DNA from: Pelomonas sp. V22
Lineage (GTDB): Bacteria > Pseudomonadota > Gammaproteobacteria > Burkholderiales > Burkholderiaceae_C
NCBI RefSeq assembly: GCF_030014915.1
Contig: NZ_JAGIXS010000001.1
Coordinates: 496,001 to 560,000, forward strand
Reading direction: 5' to 3'
DNA: 64,000 bases
Both the position numbers and the translations under genes were made by a program. Below the pieces are notes generated by a model. That model did not search any database and had not been told where the DNA came from. It worked only from the letters and a program-made list of their open reading frames with translations. Within the stretch, counting starts at the first letter, position 1. Every line of letters begins with the position of its first letter. Shown piece after piece: positions 52,284 through 60,609 of the stretch.

Positions 52284-53336
52284 ATGGCGGCACGATGGCA
52301 GCCCAAGGTGACGACAAACCAAGCCCTTCCCGAGCTCGAGCAGCTCCTGCAGCTCCACGACCAGGCCGGCGGCGCGCTGCAGCTGCATGAGCTGGGCCGC
52401 GTGACCCTGGGCGAGCGCGAGCTGCCGCTGCTGGCCTTCACGCTCGGCAATGCCGACCCGGCGCTGCCCGCCGTGGGCTACTTCGGCGGTGTGCATGGGC
52501 TGGAGCGCATAGGCAGCGAGGTGGTGTTGGCCTTCCTGACCAGCCTGGTGACGCGGCTGCAATGGGACGAGAGCCTGCACCGCATGCTGGCTTCGATGCG
52601 CCTCGTCTTCATGCCCCTGGTCAATCCCGGCGGCCTGCTCCTCGGCACCCGAGCCAACCCGCGCGGCGTGGACCTGATGCGCAACGGGCCGATCTCGGCC
52701 GAGGCCGGCGCGCCGGCCCTGGTGGGCGGCCAGCGCATCAGCCCGCGCCTGCCTTGGTATCGCGGCGCTGAAGGCGCGCCGATGGAACAGGAGAGCGCTG
52801 CCCTCTGCGCCTTCGTCGAGCAGCAGCTGCTGCCGCACCGCTTCAGCATCGCGGTGGACTGCCATTCGGGCTTCGGCTTCGTGGACCGCATCTGGTTCCC
52901 GTTCGCCCACACGGCGCGGCCCATAGCCCATCTGGCCGAACTGCAGGCCCTGGCCGAGATGCAGGACCGCACGCTCCTGCACCACCGCTACACGATGGAG
53001 CCGCAGAGCCGCCAGTACCTCTGCCACGGCGACCTCTGGGACCACCTCTACCTGGCGAGCCGCGCCGAACATGCCGAGCAGGCCTTTCTGCCGCTGACGC
53101 TGGAGATGGGCTCCTGGCTGTGGATCAAGAAGAACCCGCGCCAGCTGTTCTCGCGCCACGGCATCTTCAATCCCTTGATCGCCCATCGCCAGCAGCGCGT
53201 GCTGCGCCGTCACCTGGGCTGGCTGGACTTCATCGCCCGGGCCGCCTGGAGCCACGAACGATGGCGGCCGCAGGGCGAGGCCCGCGCGCTGGCCCATGAA
53301 GCGGCGCTGGACCGCTGGTACCGAAGGCAGGCCTAG
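52284..53336 (+). CDS. M14-family zinc carboxypeptidase-like protein
   Basis: A 350-residue metallopeptidase without a signal peptide. Zinc ligands are H and E in GGVHGLERIGSE and a third His in AVDCHSGFG. Substrate-binding residues are in FMPLVNPGG and ANPRGVDLMRN, and the catalytic glutamate probably lies in LTLEMGSW. It may remove C-terminal residues from peptides or peptidoglycan peptides. The start is uncertain: ATGs at 52215 and 52257 are in frame but none has a good ribosome site. The end overlaps the convergent phosphoesterase gene by 4 bp. Confidence 0.82.
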   Translation: MAARWQPKVTTNQALPELEQLLQLHDQAGGALQLHELGRVTLGERELPLLAFTLGNADPALPAVGYFGGVHGLERIGSEVVLAFLTSLVTRLQWDESLHRMLASMRLVFMPLVNPGGLLLGTRANPRGVDLMRNGPISAEAGAPALVGGQRISPRLPWYRGAEGAPMEQESAALCAFVEQQLLPHRFSIAVDCHSGFGFVDRIWFPFAHTARPIAHLAELQALAEMQDRTLLHHRYTMEPQSRQYLCHGDLWDHLYLASRAEHAEQAFLPLTLEMGSWLWIKKNPRQLFSRHGIFNPLIAHRQQRVLRRHLGWLDFIARAAWSHERWRPQGEARALAHEAALDRWYRRQA

Positions 53337-54163
53337 CCGAGCGCGCCTTCCACCGGGGCCAGCTCGCCTTTCAACTTCTCGATCAGGCGGTGCACGTCAG
53401 AGCGGGCGCTGTAGTCGAGGATCTCGAGCCGGCCATCGGCATGCTCGACCAGGGCCGTGAGGCTCTCGACCCAGTCGCCATCATTGCAATAGAGCACGCC
53501 GTCGATCTCGCGGATCTCGGCATGGTGGATGTGGCCGCAGACCACGCCGTGCACGCCGCGCTTGCGGGCCTCGCGGGCCACGGCCTCCTCGAAGTCCGAG
53601 ACATAGCTGACCGCACGCTTGACCTTGAGCTTCAGGTAGCGCGAGAGGCTCCAGTACGGCAGTCCGAGGCGGCCGCGCAGGCGGTTCAGGTGGCGGTTCA
53701 TCTTCAGCGTGAACTCGTAGGCCGCATCGCCCACATAGGCCAGCCACTTGGCGCATTGGATGACGCCGTCGAACAGGTCGCCATGCGTGATCCAGAGCCG
53801 GCGGCCGTCCGCCGTGACGTGGATGCATTCATCGACCACGTCGACGCCACCGAAGTTGTGCGCCACATAGCGGCGCGCGAACTCGTCGTGGTTGCCGGGC
53901 ACGAAGACCACCCGCGTGCCTTTGCGGGCCTTGCGCAGGATCTTCTGCACCACGTCGTTGTGGCTTTGCGGCCAGTACCAGCTGCGGCGCAGCTGCCAGC
54001 CGTCGATGATGTCGCCGACCAGGTAGAGCGTTTCGCAATCGAGCTCGCGCAGGAAGTCGAGCAAGGCCTCGGCCTGGCAGCCCGGCGTGCCCAGGTGCAG
54101 GTCCGAGATCCAGGCGGTGCGCACGCGCAGGCTCGCGCCGGATTCTTCTGACATGGGGCTCAT
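53333..54163 (-). CDS. LpxH-like UDP-2,3-diacylglucosamine diphosphatase family protein
   Basis: A 276-residue calcineurin-type phosphoesterase. The metal motifs are ISDLHLGT, LVGDIIDGW, VPGNHDEF, ITHGDLFDG and VCGHIHHAEI. This set matches the LpxH family, which cleaves UDP-diacylglucosamine in lipid A synthesis. Many members with this length (longer than E. coli LpxH, 240) are second copies of uncertain function. The ATG with AGGAG 7 bp upstream is chosen over an earlier in-frame ATG. Four bases at the end are shared with the M14 gene. Confidence 0.87.
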   Translation of the reverse strand: MSPMSEESGASLRVRTAWISDLHLGTPGCQAEALLDFLRELDCETLYLVGDIIDGWQLRRSWYWPQSHNDVVQKILRKARKGTRVVFVPGNHDEFARRYVAHNFGGVDVVDECIHVTADGRRLWITHGDLFDGVIQCAKWLAYVGDAAYEFTLKMNRHLNRLRGRLGLPYWSLSRYLKLKVKRAVSYVSDFEEAVAREARKRGVHGVVCGHIHHAEIREIDGVLYCNDGDWVESLTALVEHADGRLEILDYSARSDVHRLIEKLKGELAPVEGALG

Positions 54164-54241
54164 GGCGACTCCTGCTATGGATTCGCCCGGCATGGTGGCC
54201 GGCCCTGATGACGCCGGCGTGACCCCCGTTGCGGTAAGCCG

Positions 54242-54658
54242 TCAGCGCAAGCGCTGGTAGCGCACCAGCAAGATGCGCGAGCCCTTGGGCGAGGCGAACT
54301 CGGTGGGCCGCGCAGCGCCCGGCGCGAGCTGGTAGCAGAGGGTCAGGACTTCGTCTTCAAGCCGGTAGATGGCCGGTATCAGGCGGCCGGCGTTCGGCCC
54401 TTGCTGGCCCTGGATGTCGATGCGGGCCGGCAGCTCGGCACCCGGCAGCAGGCTGTAGCTGCCCTTGTCGCCGGCGAACTCATAGCTGCTCGCCGTGAGG
54501 TTGAGGCTGGCGCCCCGGAAATTGCTGACCGGGAATTCCTGGCCGGCCAGTTGGGCGCTCTGCGGCAGCCACTCGCCGGCCAGCAAGGGCGGCTTGGGCG
54601 CCTGGGCACAGGCGACGAACAGAAGCGGGGTCAAGATCAGCAGGGAGCGCCGGATCAT
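54242..54658 (-). CDS. TIGR03067-like small secreted protein
   Basis: A 138-residue protein with an N-terminal signal peptide (RRSLLILTPLLFVACAQA). The cysteine in VACA might be lipidated, but the lipobox is poor (Phe at -3). The mature part has LLAGEWLPQSAQLAGQEFP and a C-terminal block with GPNAGRLIPAIYRLEDEVL and CYQLAPGAARPTEF, which match the lipocalin-like TIGR03067 family known mainly from planctomycetes. Function unknown. It lies 18 bp after the MarR gene on the same strand, so cotranscription is likely. Confidence 0.75.
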   Translation of the reverse strand: MIRRSLLILTPLLFVACAQAPKPPLLAGEWLPQSAQLAGQEFPVSNFRGASLNLTASSYEFAGDKGSYSLLPGAELPARIDIQGQQGPNAGRLIPAIYRLEDEVLTLCYQLAPGAARPTEFASPKGSRILLVRYQRLR

Positions 54659-54676
54659 GGGCAGGCCTCGACTCGG

Positions 54677-55159
54677 TCAGACCGACTGCCGGGCACGCCC
54701 GGTCGGCCGGATGGCGAGGCCGTTGTCATCGGCGACGCCAGGCATCAGCGCATCCAGGTTGGCGCGGACACGCTGCATCAGCTGTATCAGCAGGCTGCGG
54801 TCGTTGACGCTGAGGCCGCTCATGGCCTCGCCGCGCGCCACATCGGAGAGCCGCCAAATCTCGTCCAGCACCGGCAAGGCGCTTTCGCAGAGGTAGAGCC
54901 GACGGGCGCGGCGGTCGGTCGGGTCGGGCCGGCGCTCGACCAGACCCTCGGCCGCCATGCGATCGACCAGGCGGCTGAGCGTCATCGGGTCGGTGTCGGT
55001 CAGGAAAGCAAGGCGCGACTGCGAGATGCCCTCGTTGCGCTGCAGGTAGCCGAGCAGCTTGCACTGGGGCAGCGTGAGGCCCAGCGGCGCGGCATGGCGC
55101 TCGAAGTTGCTGGAATACAGGCGCGACAAGTCCTTCAGCAGAAAGCCGAAGCTACGCAT
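54677..55159 (-). CDS. MarR family transcriptional regulator
   Basis: A 160-residue winged-helix regulator. The domain covers about residues 25-95: LTLPQCKLLGYLQRNEGISQ, then LTDTDPMTLSRLVDRMAAEG and the wing VERRPDPTDRRARRLYL. MarR proteins bind palindromes as dimers and release on binding phenolic or oxidant ligands. An ATG start is used; a TTG start 10 codons upstream is possible. A perfect 12-bp palindrome 45 bp upstream of the start is its probable operator, suggesting autoregulation. Confidence 0.9.
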   Translation of the reverse strand: MRSFGFLLKDLSRLYSSNFERHAAPLGLTLPQCKLLGYLQRNEGISQSRLAFLTDTDPMTLSRLVDRMAAEGLVERRPDPTDRRARRLYLCESALPVLDEIWRLSDVARGEAMSGLSVNDRSLLIQLMQRVRANLDALMPGVADDNGLAIRPTGRARQSV

Positions 55160-55204
55160 GGGATCGAGGGTGGCAGGCGATGGAATCAAGAAACGGTGCC
55201 CCGG

Positions 55205-55216
55205 ATTGATATCAAT
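55205..55216. promoter_or_regulatory. Candidate MarR operator
   Basis: ATTGATATCAAT is a perfect palindrome in an otherwise GC-rich gap between the marR gene and the divergent PilZ gene. The length and ATTG...CAAT ends are like known MarR-family sites. No N4 spacer is present, so it is not an FNR box. Confidence 0.6.
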
Positions 55217-55343
55217 TGTTAGCTTGAAGCAATCCGCCTCATCCCACGCTGGGACTTACCCGGGTGGCAGCCTCTGCAGCCCCGTGCTGGGCGATGATGC
55301 GGCCTGCATTTCGCCCCCAACGCCCTGACCCAGGAGCCCATTG

Positions 55344-55766
55344 ATGGCCGAGGACTTTGCCGAACACCGCCAGCATCCCCGCGTGAGCTTCTTCTCGCCG
55401 ACCAATGAGCGCGGCCTGCTGCCCGACTGGGCCTTTCGCAAGGTGGAGTTCAACAAGGCACCGGCCGGCCTGGTGATGAACATCAGCGATGGCGGCCTGC
55501 AGGTGCTGGTCAGCGCCGGCGAAGACCTCAGCGCCGCCCGGCACGACGTGGTGCTGCTGATGGGCGAGGAAGCCGAGGATGCGGTGACCTGGTTCAACGG
55601 CGTCGTCGAGACCGCCTGGCAGCGACCGCTCGGCGACTTCGGCCAGCTCCTCGGCCTGCGCTTCGTCAAGCGCAATTCCACGGCCGAAAAGTTCCTGCTG
55701 AACTACCAGGTCGAGCCCGGCACCAATGTCTGGCTGCGCTGCGTGCTGATGCCGCTGAAGGCCTGA
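55344..55766 (+). CDS. PilZ domain protein
   Basis: A 140-residue protein with one PilZ domain: the cyclic di-GMP motif HRQHPRVSFF (R-x3-R type, with spacing HRQHPR) and NISDGGLQV for D/NxSxxG. A further beta region (ETAWQRPLGDFGQLLGLRFV) follows. It may link cyclic di-GMP to motility or surface functions; the window also encodes an HD-GYP phosphodiesterase. The ATG is preceded by CAGGAG. It converges with the DUF3297 gene; a short AGCCGC/GCGGCT hairpin lies between. Confidence 0.8.
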   Translation: MAEDFAEHRQHPRVSFFSPTNERGLLPDWAFRKVEFNKAPAGLVMNISDGGLQVLVSAGEDLSAARHDVVLLMGEEAEDAVTWFNGVVETAWQRPLGDFGQLLGLRFVKRNSTAEKFLLNYQVEPGTNVWLRCVLMPLKA

Positions 55767-55785
55767 GCCGCAGCAGCGGCTTGCC

Positions 55786-56034
55786 TTACTTGTAGAAGGC
55801 CTCGACCTTGCCCTTGAGCTTGATCGTCAGCGGCCGGCCCTGACGGTCGACCTTGCGGCCCACCGGCACCTTGATCCAGCCCTCGCTGAGGCAGTATTCC
55901 TCGACGTCGAAACGCTCCTTGTCGTTGAAGCGGATGCCGATGTCAAACTCGACGACGGCGGCGTTGTAGTGCGGGCTACGCGGGTCGACGGACAGGTGGT
56001 CGGGCAGTTCAGGCTTGGCGGCGGTATCGCTCAT
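55786..56034 (-). CDS. DUF3297 family protein
   Basis: An 82-residue cytosolic protein of the DUF3297 family, short conserved proteins of proteobacteria that are sometimes mislabelled glutathione peroxidase. It contains LPDHLSVDPRSPHYN, VEFDIGIRFNDKERFDVEEY and GRKVDRQGRPLTIKLKGKV. No catalytic cysteine of peroxidase type is present. Function unknown. It is transcribed alone towards the PilZ gene. Confidence 0.88.
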   Translation of the reverse strand: MSDTAAKPELPDHLSVDPRSPHYNAAVVEFDIGIRFNDKERFDVEEYCLSEGWIKVPVGRKVDRQGRPLTIKLKGKVEAFYK

Positions 56035-56118
56035 GAGAGTGAAGCTTCAGAAAATCGATGATGAGCGGATTGTCCGGGATTCCGGAGCACTTTCTGCCCA
56101 GCCTCGCCCTGCCCCGCA

Positions 56119-58470
56119 TCAGAACCTCAGCACCCAGCTGAGATTGACGGCCCGCAGGCTGTTGCGCCGCGTGGTGCTGCCGGCCGAGAAACCGTCCAGG
56201 TCCATCACGCTGCTGGAGAAGACATTGTCGGGAGCCAGCATGTTTGCGAGGCCGAGGCGCACCTGGGTCATGCGGTCCATGCGCCAGGAGACGAAGGCAT
56301 CGAGCGTGCGCACGGCACTGCGCCGGGCGATCTGACGGTCGGTCTGAATGGTGCGGTAGCCGGGCTGCATCACCAGACTGCCACCCACGGTCCAGGCCGC
56401 GTAGCCGGGCAGGCGCCAGTCAAAGCCCATGTTGGCGAGCCAGGGCGGCTGCGATTCGAGCCGGTTGTCCGGCCCTTCAACCTGCTCCACGCGCGAACGG
56501 TAGAGGTTGAAGGCGGCGCGCAGTTGCAAGCCACTGTCGCGGCCCCGGCGGAAGAACATCGGCAGCCAGTCCTCGCCCCGGCCCTTGACCTCGAACTCCA
56601 GGCCCATGGTCGTGGCCTGTGCCAGGTTGACCGGGCGCGAGACCCAGCGCGGCACATCGACCACGCCCGGTGCCGGATGCTCTTCCAGGCTGATGCGCTG
56701 GCGGGTCAGGCCGTCGATGCGGCGGTAGAACAGGCCCATGCTGAAGATGCCGCCACTCGAGGGGTAGTGCTCGTAGTGCAGGTCGAAGCCTGTTGACAGT
56801 TCGGGCTTGAGCAGCGGGTTGCCTGCGCGGTCCGCCGCGATGGGCGTGTTGGTCACATCGCGCTCGTAGTTGCCGTTCAGCACATAGCGCGCCACCAGTG
56901 AATTGAGGTCGGGCAGCTTGAAACTGCGCGTCACGCTGGCGCGGATCTGGTCGCGGCCCTTGGGGTCGAAGCGGTAGTTGACGTGCAGCACCGGCGAGGT
57001 GGTGCGCGCGAGGTTGTTGATCGGCCCACTGCCATCGCTGCTGCGGGTGCGCACCTCCTGCACGCGCACGCCCGGAAGAAAGGACCAGCGCTCGCTGAGC
57101 GTCCACTCGTCCTGCACGAAGACGGCGGTCTGGTTGATGTCGGCCGCGAACGGGATGCCGGTGGCGCTGTCCAGACGCTCGACGCCGAAGTCCCAGACCC
57201 GGCGCAGTTCGTCGCGCTCGCGGCTTTCCACGTCGATGCCCATGACGAGCGTGTGCTCCTCACCGAGCGGCTGGTTCCAGCGCGCGCCTACGAGGCTGCG
57301 CGACTCCGCGAACTCGGTGCGCGAATCCCGCATGACAGGCACGCTGCCATCGGTGCGCAGCGACTGGTAGTGGCCGAGCGTGGTGCGGTCGGTGTCCTGC
57401 CAGGAGGCCTTGAGCTCGACCTTGCCGCCCTCCTTGAACTTGTGCTGCCACTGGCCGTTGAGGCGGCTCACCTCGCTCTCGCCCTGCGACTGCGAGCCAT
57501 CGCTGGCAGTCAGCCAGGGTGTGCCCTGCAACGTGGTGAAGTCGCGCTGGCTGTGGCTGCGCGACTTGTTGTGCTGGTAGAAGGCACCGGCGGTCAGCGT
57601 ATCCAGGTCGTTGAGCTTCCACTGCATGCGCGGCGCGATCTGGCCGCTGCTGCTGCGGCCCACGTCCTCGCCATGGATGGCCTGCTCCTGCACCTCGCCG
57701 GCCGGCGTGCGCGAGAGACGGTCACTCAAGTACTCGGTGCCCTGCGCCGTGCGGGACACGCTGACCGGCACCACGAAGGAGAAGCCGTCGATACGATCCC
57801 CCCACTGGAAGGCCTGGCTGCCGCCGGGCTGGACCGCGCGGTAGTTGAGGCCACCGCGCCATTCGCGGCTGCGCGAACGCGGTGGCTCGCGCAGCACGAT
57901 GTTGATGGTGCCGGCCACGCCGGGGAACTCGGCGGTCGCGCCCTTGATGATCTCGATGCGCTCGACGTCGCCTGGGGCCAGGCTGTCCAGCGAGAAGCCC
58001 GGGGGCGCGTCCTCGCCATTGATCAGCACCTTGGTGTAGCCGCCGCCGAGGCCGCGCAGGCGCGGTGCGCCGTTGTCCATCGAGACACCGGGCAGGCGCT
58101 TGAGCACGTCGGTGACGTCGATGTCGCCCTGGCGGTCCAGCTCCTCGCGGCCGTAGATGGACATGGCCGCGTTCTGGCGGCGGCGGTTGCTCTCGTCGGA
58201 CTCCGGCGCGCCGCTGATCTCCACGCGCGGCATGCTCTGCGTGCCATTCGCCGCGCTCGCGGCCATGGCCGCCTGTGGTGCGACCAATGCGGCCGGGGCG
58301 GCCGAAGCGGCTTGCCCCGGTGCACTGGCAGCCGGAGCGGGTGCCGGCGGCACCGAGGTTTGCGCATGCACGTCGAGGCTCAGCGCCAACGCCAGGATGG
58401 CGCTGAACAATGGGGGCCAGGTCTTGCGGGGGAGCGCCGCTGAGGCGCGCAGGCTGTAAGCAGATGTCAC
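56119..58470 (-). CDS. TonB-dependent outer membrane receptor
   Basis: A 783-residue receptor. It starts at a GTG, with a signal peptide (SLRASAALPRKTWPP, then a hydrophobic core ending SLDVHAQ). An Ala/Pro-rich section follows. The plug has GREELDRQGDIDVTDVLKRLPGVS and RLRGLGGGYTKVLINGED, and the barrel ends NLSWVLRF with the terminal Phe needed for assembly. No ATG lies near the signal peptide, which is why GTG is chosen. It imports an unknown ligand such as an iron chelate or carbohydrate. Energy may come from the TonB-like protein in the window. Confidence 0.88.
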   Translation of the reverse strand: MTSAYSLRASAALPRKTWPPLFSAILALALSLDVHAQTSVPPAPAPAASAPGQAASAAPAALVAPQAAMAASAANGTQSMPRVEISGAPESDESNRRRQNAAMSIYGREELDRQGDIDVTDVLKRLPGVSMDNGAPRLRGLGGGYTKVLINGEDAPPGFSLDSLAPGDVERIEIIKGATAEFPGVAGTINIVLREPPRSRSREWRGGLNYRAVQPGGSQAFQWGDRIDGFSFVVPVSVSRTAQGTEYLSDRLSRTPAGEVQEQAIHGEDVGRSSSGQIAPRMQWKLNDLDTLTAGAFYQHNKSRSHSQRDFTTLQGTPWLTASDGSQSQGESEVSRLNGQWQHKFKEGGKVELKASWQDTDRTTLGHYQSLRTDGSVPVMRDSRTEFAESRSLVGARWNQPLGEEHTLVMGIDVESRERDELRRVWDFGVERLDSATGIPFAADINQTAVFVQDEWTLSERWSFLPGVRVQEVRTRSSDGSGPINNLARTTSPVLHVNYRFDPKGRDQIRASVTRSFKLPDLNSLVARYVLNGNYERDVTNTPIAADRAGNPLLKPELSTGFDLHYEHYPSSGGIFSMGLFYRRIDGLTRQRISLEEHPAPGVVDVPRWVSRPVNLAQATTMGLEFEVKGRGEDWLPMFFRRGRDSGLQLRAAFNLYRSRVEQVEGPDNRLESQPPWLANMGFDWRLPGYAAWTVGGSLVMQPGYRTIQTDRQIARRSAVRTLDAFVSWRMDRMTQVRLGLANMLAPDNVFSSSVMDLDGFSAGSTTRRNSLRAVNLSWVLRF

Positions 58471-58609
58471 GAAGAAATTACAGCATGCACATGTAAAGCC
58501 TTTGTCTCCACGGCGCGCGCGGCTCGCACAATGCGCCCCATGAAGCCGGGTCAACGCGATACTGCGCAGCCCTCCCCCCACCGCTCCCCAGCAGAGAGAG
58601 TTCCAAGCC

Positions 58610-59371
58610 ATGAGTTCCGCGCTTGCCACCGCCCTGATCCAGGCTCACCAACATCTGCAGACGCTGTCGGCCACCGACTGGCTGGTGCCCGATGCCAGCG
58701 CCATCGTGGCCACGCAGCATGGCGTGGTCGAAGCGCTGGACGGGCAAGCCGCGCGCTGCTGGAAGTCCGGCGGCCCGAGCCGCGATCCGCTGCGCCTGGG
58801 CCACTCACCCCTGCCCCACACCTGGCTGCAGCAATCGCTCAATGGCCTGCCCATGGACGCGAGCCAGCGGTGGCTGCCGCAGGGCGGCGCCGAGGCGGAG
58901 ATCGCTTTCCGGATCGCCCATGAAGTGGATGCGGAGCTGGCTGCCGGCCTGGACCAGGCAAGCGCCCTCGCCCTGTGCGACGGCATGGCCCTGTCCATCG
59001 AGTTGACGGCCTCCCGCTGGCAGCAAGGCAGTGCCGCGCCCGACGCACTGCGCCAGGCCGATCTGCAATCGCATGCGGCCCTGCTGTTGGGGCCCTGGCT
59101 GCCCGTGCAGCCGGAGCGCGATTGGTCGGCCCAGGCCTGCGAGATCAGGATTGGCGAGGCCGAGGCGCTGCGCCGCATCGGCTCGCACTCACTGGTCGAC
59201 CCGGCCTGGTTGCTGCCGCACTGGCTGCGCTTTGCTTGCCGCGATGGCCGCCGCGTGCCGGCCGGCAGCGTGGTCACCACCGGATCCTGGACCGGCAACC
59301 TGCCGCTGCGCCAGGGCGAGCGGGTGCTGATCCGCTTCGAGGGCCTGGGCGAGCTGTCGGTTCAGACCTGA
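58610..59371 (+). CDS. Fumarylacetoacetate hydrolase-family hydratase
   Basis: A 253-residue enzyme related to 2-keto-4-pentenoate hydratase (MhpD) and similar decarboxylases. It has GAEAEIAFRIA, ALCDGMALSIELTASRW (the metal-site acidic region), and ends SWTGNLPLRQGERVLIRFEG plus a GELSV-type strand, typical of the family. Catabolism of aromatic-ring fission products is the usual role, but no such pathway genes are nearby. AGAGAG precedes the ATG. It overlaps the convergent GNAT gene by 10 bp. Confidence 0.8.
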   Translation: MSSALATALIQAHQHLQTLSATDWLVPDASAIVATQHGVVEALDGQAARCWKSGGPSRDPLRLGHSPLPHTWLQQSLNGLPMDASQRWLPQGGAEAEIAFRIAHEVDAELAAGLDQASALALCDGMALSIELTASRWQQGSAAPDALRQADLQSHAALLLGPWLPVQPERDWSAQACEIRIGEAEALRRIGSHSLVDPAWLLPHWLRFACRDGRRVPAGSVVTTGSWTGNLPLRQGERVLIRFEGLGELSVQT

Positions 59372-59874
59372 CGCTCTAGCCAGCGGGCCTGCGGGCCGAA
59401 GCTGGCAAGCTTGGCCTGCAGTCCCTCCGGCAAGGACGGCAGCTCGGCAAAGCCCTGGCGCTGCCAGTAGGCGAGCGAGTCCTGCACCGCGATCAGGCCG
59501 ATGCGCGCAAGGCCCAGGGCACGCGCGCTCTGCTCGACCTGCTCAGCCAGAAGTCGCCCCAAGCCCAGCGAACGCCCGGCCGGCGCAACCGCCAGGTCAT
59601 GCAGGTACAACAGTTCCGGCCTTGCGCTCGGTGTGATGTGAGGCGCGTTCAGTGCCGGCAGCGTCTGCAAGCAGACAGGCAGCGCCACCGCATAGGCCTG
59701 CGCCAACTCGCCCTGCATCGCGATCCAGCTGCTGCGGTGCGGCTCGGCGGCCAACAGCTTGGCTTCGAAGGCCCGAGCACTCTCCAGGAATTGCGCCTCG
59801 TAGCACTGGGCCTGCAAGGCCAGCACCGCTGGCACGTCGGCGGCACGAAGCAGCCGCAGCGCCACGCTGGTCAT
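59362..59874 (-). CDS. GNAT family N-acetyltransferase
   Basis: A 170-residue acetyltransferase covering the whole GNAT fold. The acetyl-CoA site is in AVAPAGRSLGLGRLLAEQVEQ. Other signatures are LRLLRAADVPAVLALQAQC at the start and DSLAYWQRQGFAEL near the end. The start overlaps the stop of the cold-shock/DUF1294 gene by ATGA, so the two are coupled. Substrate unknown. Confidence 0.87.
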   Translation of the reverse strand: MTSVALRLLRAADVPAVLALQAQCYEAQFLESARAFEAKLLAAEPHRSSWIAMQGELAQAYAVALPVCLQTLPALNAPHITPSARPELLYLHDLAVAPAGRSLGLGRLLAEQVEQSARALGLARIGLIAVQDSLAYWQRQGFAELPSLPEGLQAKLASFGPQARWLERQV

Positions 59875-60518
59875 GCCGCGACCAGGCGCTGCCAGGGCCC
59901 GATGCCCAGCGGCGTGAACAGCCAGACGAAGCCCGCCACATTGGCCAGGACGCTCAGCCAGAAGACGCGGCGAAAGGCCGGCTTGCTGCTCTTGTGGCGC
60001 AGGATGTTCTGCGCCAGCAAGGCGCCCGGCCAGCCGCAGGCCAGGGCCAGGCCATGCAGCGTGGCCTCCTTGACCCGCCAATGGCCCAGGCGGGCGGCTC
60101 GCTTGTCCAGCGCATAGACGATGAAGCTGGCCATGCTCATCGACATGTAGATGCCCAGCACCGCCTGCGGCAGTGGCCAGGCCAGGTGGCAGAACAGCAG
60201 GAGCGCGGCAAAGCCAGGCACCAGGCCGATGCTGATGTCGCCCTTGTCGGCAGACGAGGCTTTGCGCTTTGGCGCTGCTGCGGGCGTGACTGGCTTGGGC
60301 TCAAGGCTCTGCACCTTCAAGGCGCGCGCCTTGCCTTGCGCATCCTGCCCAGGCAGATAGCTCAGCCTCTCACCGACAAAGGGCCGGCGTGCGCGCAGGC
60401 CGAAGGACTTGATGTGGACGAAAAGCTTGGGACCGCCGGCATCCGGCGTGATGAAGCCATAGCCCTTGGCGTCATCCCATTGGCTCAGTTTTCCGGTATC
60501 TCTGGTCGCTTCTGGCAT
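59871..60518 (-). CDS. Cold-shock domain fused to DUF1294 membrane protein
   Basis: A 215-residue protein of two parts. Residues 8-70 form a cold-shock (OB-fold) domain with GKLSQWDDAKGYGFITPD and KLFVHIKSFG, holding the RNA-binding aromatic residues. A Lys/Pro/Ala linker leads to three or four membrane helices with the DUF1294 signature: YALDKRAARLGHWRVKEATL and GWPGALLAQNILRHKSSKP. This fusion is known in proteobacteria and may bring RNA to the membrane. It lies directly after a terminator for the upstream helicase gene. Confidence 0.9.
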   Translation of the reverse strand: MPEATRDTGKLSQWDDAKGYGFITPDAGGPKLFVHIKSFGLRARRPFVGERLSYLPGQDAQGKARALKVQSLEPKPVTPAAAPKRKASSADKGDISIGLVPGFAALLLFCHLAWPLPQAVLGIYMSMSMASFIVYALDKRAARLGHWRVKEATLHGLALACGWPGALLAQNILRHKSSKPAFRRVFWLSVLANVAGFVWLFTPLGIGPWQRLVAA

Positions 60519-60536
60519 GGCTGCTGATTGGAATGC

Positions 60537-60559
60537 AAAAAGCCCACCGAAGTGGGCTT
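60537..60559 (-). terminator. Rho-independent terminator of the RNA helicase gene
   Basis: On the minus strand AGCCCAC and GTGGGCT pair around a UUCG tetraloop, followed by a run of T. It stands only about 20 bp before the cold-shock/DUF1294 start codon. Confidence 0.85.
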
Positions 60560-60565
60560 CATGAG

Positions 60566-60587
60566 TTCAATCGCTAGAGCGATTGAA
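60566..60587. repeat. 22-bp palindrome between helicase stop and terminator
   Basis: TTCAATCGCT and AGCGATTGAA form a perfect inverted repeat with two central bases. As RNA it can fold into a 9-bp stem with a TAGA-type loop just upstream of the terminator hairpin. Confidence 0.7.
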
Positions 60588-60609
60588 TTGATCAGCGGTC
60601 AGCACGCGT

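Noticed and set aside
55205-55216. FNR box at the MarR palindrome
   Set aside because: The two half-sites touch; FNR needs four bases between TTGAT and ATCAA.
55786-56034. Glutathione peroxidase annotation for the DUF3297 protein
   Set aside because: The protein is only 82 residues and lacks the catalytic Cys/Sec, Gln and Trp of peroxidases.
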